A DNA stretch of 64,000 nucleotides from the NCBI RefSeq assembly GCF_008868125.1, contig NZ_WAAQ01000001.1, positions 1,550,001-1,614,000 of the forward strand, in the 5' to 3' direction. The notes beneath the pieces were generated by a model. It made no database searches. It saw only the letters and a list, made by a program, of their open reading frames with translations, and had not been told where the DNA came from. A program made the position numbers and the translations under genes. This document shows positions 59,361-64,000 of the stretch, piece after piece; positions within the stretch are counted from its first letter, which is position 1, and each line of letters opens with the position of its first letter. Origin of the DNA: Microbacterium maritypicum. GTDB lineage: Bacteria > Actinomycetota > Actinomycetes > Actinomycetales > Microbacteriaceae.

Positions 59361-61346
59361 GTGCGTTTCGTATGGGCCGTGGTGGCCTTCGTGCTGGCTG
59401 CGGTGCTGATCGGTGCGGGGATAGCCCAGCGCACCATCTTCATGGGACCTGACACTCAGAAGACCCAGGTCGAGATCAGCGAACCGGCGCCGTTCGTGCT
59501 CATCGACGGCGATGTCCTCCGCGCGAATCCCGGCGCGCAGACCCTGATCGTTCGCGGACAGGGCGAGATCTTCGGGAGCTACGGTCGGACCGCCGACATG
59601 AAGGCCTGGCTCGCCGACTCCGACTACAACCAGGTCACCCTGAAGAAGAGCGGCGATCTGGCCGTCGAGCATGTCGAAGCGGAGACCGAGGCGAGCGAAG
59701 ACGGCGCGACCGACGCTCCGGATGACGGCGCGACCGAAGCCCCTGTCGACGGCGCGACCGACGCTCCGGCGGAGGGCGATGCCGGTTCCGCAGGGCGCGA
59801 TCCGCGGGGATCCGACCTCTGGCTCGACTCGTTCGACGAAGACAACCGTCTCGTCGCCGACAACATGCAGCTGCCCGAGGGCACGAGCCTGCTGATCGCC
59901 TATGACGGCACCGCTGATGCGCCGGACGACATCGTGGTTTCCTGGCCGCTCGACAACTCGACACCGTGGGCCGGACCCCTCATGGTCGCCGGCGGCATCG
60001 TGCTGTTGCTCGGCCTCATCCTGTACGTGCTCGCGATCCGCCACCAGCGCCGCGGACGCGGACCCCGACGCAAGGGACCCGGCCCGCTGCCCGCGACCGA
60101 GCCGATCGACATCGCCGTGCTTCCTCCGTCGGAGCGTGCGGCGATCGAGGAGTCCGGATCTGCCGTCAGCGCGTCTCCGCCCGAGACCGCCGCACCGGCA
60201 GACGGAGACGTCGAAGAGGCGGAGATCGTGGACGAGAACAAGAATCCCGACGCCAAGACCTCCATGCGCGTGGCGCCGGCCCCTCGGCGACGACGCATGC
60301 TGGCACTCCCGGTTCTGGGGCTCACGGCCATCCTCGCCGCCGGGTGCTCGTCGGATTCCTGGCCGCAGCTGGGGGAGGCCTCGCCCACCCCGTCACCCAG
60401 CCCGACGGTGATCGCCCCGGAGAACCAGAAGCCGCCTGCTGTCACAGAGGCACAGGCCAAGCGCATCCTGAAGTCGCTCGCCGGCACTGTCAGCGAGGCC
60501 GACGCCGCGCTCGATCTCGACCTTCTCTCCACACGCTTCGAAGGACCGGCACTCGCTGCACGGACCACCGAGTACGCACTGCGCACGAAGCTCCCGGACA
60601 CGGTGCCTCCCGCGGCGATCCCGACCGATGACGTCGAGGTGGTGCTCCCGGAGTCGACCGACCAGTGGCCGCGCACCGTGCTCATGCTGTCGAAGACCGG
60701 CGATGACACCGTGCCTCCCGTCGTGTTGACGATGACGCAGGCAGACCCCTGGTCGAACTACAAGGTCTCGAACATCGCCGAGATGTCGGCTGACGCGGTC
60801 TTCCCCGAGGTCGCCGCCGCGTGGCTCGGCACGTCTCTCGTCCCGTCCGACTCCGCATTCCTCACCATCGCGCCCGCCGACCTCGCCGCGACCTTCGCCG
60901 ACGTTGTGGATCAGGGAGAGCAGAGCGAGTCGTACGACACGTTCGACGATCTGGCGCTCAGCTACGCGAAGTCGATCACCGACAGCCGTCAGGCCGTGAT
61001 CCAGGCGCTCGCGGACAAGGGCGCTGCCGATACGTCGAAGGCCGCGTTCGACATGGCCTCGACGACGGACGAGCCCATCTCGATGACGACTCTCGACAGC
61101 GGCGCGATCGTCGCCGTCACCCTCACCGATACCGAGACCGTGACACCGACGGCAGAAGACGTGTCGATCCGTTTCGGCGACAACGCTCAGGCCAAGGCGC
61201 TCACCGACGCGACCGAGTCCGCGAAGGGCGTCGAGACGACTTACGAGTTCCAGCTGTTCTTCTCGGTCCCCGCCAAGGGATCGACGGAGCAGATCCGCCT
61301 CCTGGCAGCACACCAGGACCTCCTGTCCGTGAAGGTGATCAAATGA
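59361..61346 (+). CDS. Membrane protein with an internal lipoprotein signal (possible fusion)
   Basis: Long protein (661 aa) of two parts. Part one has an N-terminal helix (WAVVAFVLAAVLIGAGI), an external region with three 8-residue DGAT(D/E)AP repeats, and a second helix (GGIVLLLGLILYVLAI). Part two starts near codon 313 with APRRRRMLALPVLGLTA, then ILAAGC, a textbook lipoprotein signal with lipobox LAAGC. A predicted external domain follows. An internal ATG at 60264 or 60297 could give a separate lipoprotein. I use GTG 59361 since GAGGAG precedes it; GTG 59346 is possible. No known domain. Confidence 0.8.
   Translation: MRFVWAVVAFVLAAVLIGAGIAQRTIFMGPDTQKTQVEISEPAPFVLIDGDVLRANPGAQTLIVRGQGEIFGSYGRTADMKAWLADSDYNQVTLKKSGDLAVEHVEAETEASEDGATDAPDDGATEAPVDGATDAPAEGDAGSAGRDPRGSDLWLDSFDEDNRLVADNMQLPEGTSLLIAYDGTADAPDDIVVSWPLDNSTPWAGPLMVAGGIVLLLGLILYVLAIRHQRRGRGPRRKGPGPLPATEPIDIAVLPPSERAAIEESGSAVSASPPETAAPADGDVEEAEIVDENKNPDAKTSMRVAPAPRRRRMLALPVLGLTAILAAGCSSDSWPQLGEASPTPSPSPTVIAPENQKPPAVTEAQAKRILKSLAGTVSEADAALDLDLLSTRFEGPALAARTTEYALRTKLPDTVPPAAIPTDDVEVVLPESTDQWPRTVLMLSKTGDDTVPPVVLTMTQADPWSNYKVSNIAEMSADAVFPEVAAAWLGTSLVPSDSAFLTIAPADLAATFADVVDQGEQSESYDTFDDLALSYAKSITDSRQAVIQALADKGAADTSKAAFDMASTTDEPISMTTLDSGAIVAVTLTDTETVTPTAEDVSIRFGDNAQAKALTDATESAKGVETTYEFQLFFSVPAKGSTEQIRLLAAHQDLLSVKVIK
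59700..59771 (+). repeat. Three 24-bp direct repeats coding DGAT(D/E)AP
   Basis: The units at 59700, 59724 and 59748 all begin GACGGCGCGACCGA. They code eight residues each in an acidic linker, and may vary in number between strains. Confidence 0.8.
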
Positions 61347-62266
61347 GTGAGATCTCTCCCGCCGCACTCCGCGGCGCCGTCGACCTGTCCAGCCTGCGCA
61401 ACCGACCGACACCGCCTGCCGACGGCGCGCCTGCTCCCGGGGTCGTCGATCTCGTCGTGGACGCCACCGATGAGACCTTCGGACAGATTCTCGAGCTCTC
61501 GCGTACCGTTCCCGTGGTCGTCGACCTGTGGGCGGAGTGGTGCGGTCCCTGCAAGCAGCTGAGTCCGATCATCGAGAAGGTGACGCGCGAGCTCGGCGGG
61601 CGCGTCTTGCTCGCCAAAGTCGATGTGGATGCGAACCCGCAGCTCGCGCAGAGCTTCCGTGCGCAGTCCATCCCGATGGTCGTGGCCCTCATCGCGGGTC
61701 AGCCGGTGCCGATGTTCACCGGTGCCGTGCCGGAGCAGCAGGTGCGCGACGTGTTCGCGCAGTTGCTTCAGGTGGCGGCGCAGAACGGTGTGACCGGAAC
61801 ACTCTCGGTCGCAGAGGCGGGCACGGAACCCGCGCCTGCTACGGAGCCGGAGCTTCCTCCGCTGCACGCAGAGGCCTTTGCAGCAATCGAAGTCGGTGAC
61901 TACGCGGCCGCCATCAAGGCGTACGAGAAGGCCCTCGCGGAGAACCCTCGCGACGAGGATGCGCTCGCTGGTCTCGGACAGGTGCGTCTTCTCGACCGCG
62001 TGCAGGGGCTCGACCTTCAGTCGGCACGGGCCGCGGCCGCCGAAGCCCCTCTCGATGTCCAGGCGCAGTTCGACGTGGCTGACCTCGACCTCGCCGGCGG
62101 GCACGTCGATGACGCTTTCGGTCGTCTGCTCGACCTGTTCGCGCAGCTCCCGTCCGACCAGCGCGCACCCGTGCGGGAGCGTCTGGTGGAGCTCTTCGGG
62201 CTCATCGGCGCGGAGGATCCGCGTGTGGTGTCGGCGCGCAACCGTCTCTCGTCGCTGCTGTTCTAG
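61343..62266 (+). CDS. Thioredoxin-TPR protein (YbbN/CnoX-like)
   Basis: 307-aa cytoplasmic protein. The thioredoxin domain (about residues 35-140) has the active site WAEWCGPCKQL with C67 and C70, then AKVDVDANPQLAQSF and the cis-proline loop SIPMVVAL. The C-terminal half holds TPR-like repeats (FAAIEVGDYAAAIKAYEKAL, NPRDEDALAGLGQV). Family members act as chaperone-like redox proteins under oxidative stress. The ATG overlaps the stop of the preceding gene by 3 nt (ATGA), so they share a transcript. Confidence 0.92.
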   Translation: MSEISPAALRGAVDLSSLRNRPTPPADGAPAPGVVDLVVDATDETFGQILELSRTVPVVVDLWAEWCGPCKQLSPIIEKVTRELGGRVLLAKVDVDANPQLAQSFRAQSIPMVVALIAGQPVPMFTGAVPEQQVRDVFAQLLQVAAQNGVTGTLSVAEAGTEPAPATEPELPPLHAEAFAAIEVGDYAAAIKAYEKALAENPRDEDALAGLGQVRLLDRVQGLDLQSARAAAAEAPLDVQAQFDVADLDLAGGHVDDAFGRLLDLFAQLPSDQRAPVRERLVELFGLIGAEDPRVVSARNRLSSLLF

Positions 62267-62276
62267 AACAGCAGCG
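62253..62276. terminator. 24-bp perfect palindrome at the stop of the thioredoxin-TPR gene
   Basis: CGCTGCTGTTCT and AGAACAGCAGCG are contiguous reverse complements, with the TAG stop (62264-62266) at the centre. Between convergent genes it probably serves as a bidirectional terminator; it might also be a protein-binding site. Confidence 0.5.
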
Positions 62277-62296
62277 CGGCAGGCGCCGACGCGCGA

Positions 62297-64000
62297 TCAG
62301 CCGTGGCTCACGGTCGGCACGTGGGCGTCGGACTGGTGACGCAGCCAGAGTGTCGACAGCGCGGGCAGCGTCAGAGTGGCCACCGGTGCGGCGCCGTCTG
62401 ACGGCTTCGCGTAGACCAGTCCGAGGTTGCCCGATCCGCGTCCGCCGTAGTCGGCGGCATCCGTGTTGAGCACCTCCTGCCACACGCCCTCCCGCGGAAG
62501 CGCGAGCTGGTACCCGGTGCGCTCCACTCCGGCGAAGTTGCTGATGACGACCAGACGCCCGCCGTGGGCGTCACGTCGTTCGAAGGCGATCACCGTCGGG
62601 TCCCAGCTCGGCGCGCCGAGACGGCTGAAGGACGACGCGTCGTTGTCCCGCTCCCACAGGGGAGCCTGAGCCCGGTACGTGTGGTTCATCACGCCCACGA
62701 AATCCTGCAGCTGGGCATGGGAGGGCTGATCGAGGAGCCACCAGTCCAGCTGCCGTCCCTCCGACCATTCGGCGAGCTGGCCGAACTCCTGCCCCATGAA
62801 GAGCAGCTTCTTGCCCGGATGCCCCCACATGTAGGCCAGATACGCGCGCACGTTCGCCAGCTTGTGCCAATGGTCCCCGGGCATCTTCGCGAGCAGGCTG
62901 CCCTTGCCGTGGACGACCTCATCATGACTGATCGGGAGCAGATAGTTCTCGCCGAACGCGTACACGAACGAGAATGTCATCTCGCCCTCGTGGTGGCCCC
63001 GGTACATCGGGTCCCGCGAGATGTACTGCAGCGAGTCGTTCATCCAGCCCATGTTCCACTTGAAGCCGAAGCCCAGACCGGCGTGATCGGTCGGCGCGGT
63101 GACTCCGGGGAAGCTGGTGGACTCTTCGGCGATCATGAGGATTCCGGGGTGCAGCCGGTACGCGGTGGCGTTGACTTCCTGCAGGAATCGGATCGCCTCG
63201 AGGTTCTCGCGTCCGCCGTGGATGTTCGGCTCCCATTCGCCGGGCTCGCGGGAGTAGTCGAGGTACAGCATCGAGGCGACGGCATCGACGCGGAGACCGT
63301 CGACGTGGAACTCCTTGAGCCAGTACAGGGCGTTGGCGACCAGGAACCCCCGGACTTCGGGGCGGCCGTAGTCGAAGATGAGCGTTCCCCAGTCCTGGTG
63401 CTCTCCGCGGCGAGGATCCGGGTGCTCGTATAGCGGCTGGCCGTCGAAGCGCGCGAGGGCGAAGGCGTCCTTGGGGAAGTGGCCGGGGACCCAGTCCATG
63501 ATCACGCCGATACCCGCCTGGTGCAGCCGGTCGATCAGGTAGCGCAGGTCATCCGGGCTGCCGAAGCGACTCGTGGGTGCGTAGTATCCGCTGACCTGAT
63601 ATCCCCACGATCCGCCGAACGGATGCTCCGCCAGCGGCATGAACTCGACGTGCGTGAAGCCCGCATCGGTCACGTGCTGGATCAGAGGATCCGCGATCTC
63701 GCGATAGCCGAGCCCTTCGCGCCACGAGCCGACGTGGATCTCGTAGATCGACAGCGGCTGGGCGACGGCGTGGGTGGCCGCCCTTCGCGTCATCCATGCC
63801 CCGTCCGACCAGGTGTGAGCGGAGGTCGCGACGAGCGATGCCGTGGCGGGCGGCACTTCAGCGGCCAGCGCCATCGGGTCGGCCTTGAGGATCCACGCGC
63901 CGTCGCGGGTGCGGATCTGGTACTTGTACCTGGTGCCGACCGGGAGTCCCGGGATGAAGATCTCCCAGACGCCGCTGACGCCCATCGAGCGCATTGCGTG
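62297..64000 (-). CDS. glgB: 1,4-alpha-glucan branching enzyme, 5'-truncated by the window edge
   Basis: Introduces alpha-1,6 branches in glycogen. The minus-strand frame stays open to base 64000, so the start and the CBM48 N-terminus lie outside. The GH13 catalytic residues are visible: Asp in [13 protein letters not shown], Glu in [12 protein letters not shown] and the third Asp in [38 protein letters not shown] and the C-terminal domain through [11 protein letters not shown] also match. Its apparent Met at 63994 is internal. Its 3' end faces the thioredoxin-TPR gene. Confidence 0.96.
   Translation of the reverse strand, partial: HAMRSMGVSGVWEIFIPGLPVGTRYKYQIRTRDGAWILKADPMALAAEVPPATASLVATSAHTWSDGAWMTRRAATHAVAQPLSIYEIHVGSWREGLGYREIADPLIQHVTDAGFTHVEFMPLAEHPFGGSWGYQVSGYYAPTSRFGSPDDLRYLIDRLHQAGIGVIMDWVPGHFPKDAFALARFDGQPLYEHPDPRRGEHQDWGTLIFDYGRPEVRGFLVANALYWLKEFHVDGLRVDAVASMLYLDYSREPGEWEPNIHGGRENLEAIRFLQEVNATAYRLHPGILMIAEESTSFPGVTAPTDHAGLGFGFKWNMGWMNDSLQYISRDPMYRGHHEGEMTFSFVYAFGENYLLPISHDEVVHGKGSLLAKMPGDHWHKLANVRAYLAYMWGHPGKKLLFMGQEFGQLAEWSEGRQLDWWLLDQPSHAQLQDFVGVMNHTYRAQAPLWERDNDASSFSRLGAPSWDPTVIAFERRDAHGGRLVVISNFAGVERTGYQLALPREGVWQEVLNTDAADYGGRGSGNLGLVYAKPSDGAAPVATLTLPALSTLWLRHQSDAHVPTVSHG

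Noticed and set aside
1..64000. CRISPR arrays, insertion sequences, rRNA and tRNA genes
   Set aside because: I looked for regularly spaced repeats, transposase-like frames with terminal inverted repeats and conserved RNA landmarks, and saw none.

Overview
The window is a high-GC (about 70%) chromosome segment from an actinobacterium, most likely Microbacteriaceae (Microbacterium or a close relative). The reasons are gene content and order typical of Micrococcales (leuCD-murA-plsC-gpsA-ddl; recG-coaD-yceD-rpmF-rnc-mutM-smc-ftsY-ffh; rpsP-khpA-rimM-trmD; rplS-lepB-rnhB-DUF2469-yraN-yifB-dprA-xerC; rpsB-tsf-pyrH-frr-cdsA), a cysteine-free bL32, and many genes whose start codon sits exactly 6 nt after a TANNNT -10 box, the signature of leaderless mRNAs. 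I see no rRNA, tRNA, CRISPR array, transposase or phage gene. Genus assignment is inference. LAYOUT. 1-1.2 kb: 3'-truncated O-acetylhomoserine sulfhydrylase gene (minus strand). 1.3-7.8 kb: leucine leader peptide, leuC, leuD, then murA, plsC, gpsA and ddl (cell-wall precursor and phospholipid synthesis), tightly spaced or overlapping. 7.8-15.0 kb: DUF3515 lipoprotein, thiL, rsmD, recG, coaD, yceD, rpmF, rnc, mutM. 15.0-21.2 kb: accessory stretch between mutM and smc. It holds a low-GC orphan gene, a second diverged copy of the mutM 3' end (an integration scar), an M23-like membrane protein with an HTH regulator, a perfect 44-nt palindromic operator, an ABC exporter, a GNAT enzyme and two small ORFs. 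21.3-30.3 kb: smc, ftsY, a small unknown, lipA-lipB, a TetR regulator and ffh. 30.3-38.6 kb: second accessory/metabolic stretch with EamA transporter and divergent LysR, glycerol catabolism (glpD-glpF-glpK) with a divergent SorC-type regulator and operator palindrome, and a YbdK-type ligase. 38.7-46.1 kb: rpsP-khpA-rimM-trmD, then phosphatase, methyltransferase, map and a small membrane protein, then rplS-lepB-rnhB-DUF2469. 46.2-50.3 kb: yraN-yifB-dprA-xerC (DNA processing). 50.3-57.9 kb: M23-like protein, rpsB-tsf, pyrH, frr-cdsA-DivIVA-like, a transglycosylase, a small zinc-binding protein and an alpha/beta hydrolase. 57.9-64 kb: possible orphan ORF, AI-2E transporter, an unusual membrane-protein/lipoprotein fusion, a thioredoxin-TPR protein, and a 5'-truncated glgB. 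HOW IT FITS TOGETHER. Most of the window is core machinery for translation, protein targeting (SMC/FtsY/Ffh/LepB), envelope synthesis (MurA, Ddl, PlsC, GpsA, CdsA) and DNA maintenance (RecG, MutM, Smc, DprA, XerC). The most unusual items are the leucine attenuator candidate, the mutM insertion scar, the palindrome-controlled regulator/peptidase/ABC module, the small-ORF locus before smc, and the internal lipobox protein.
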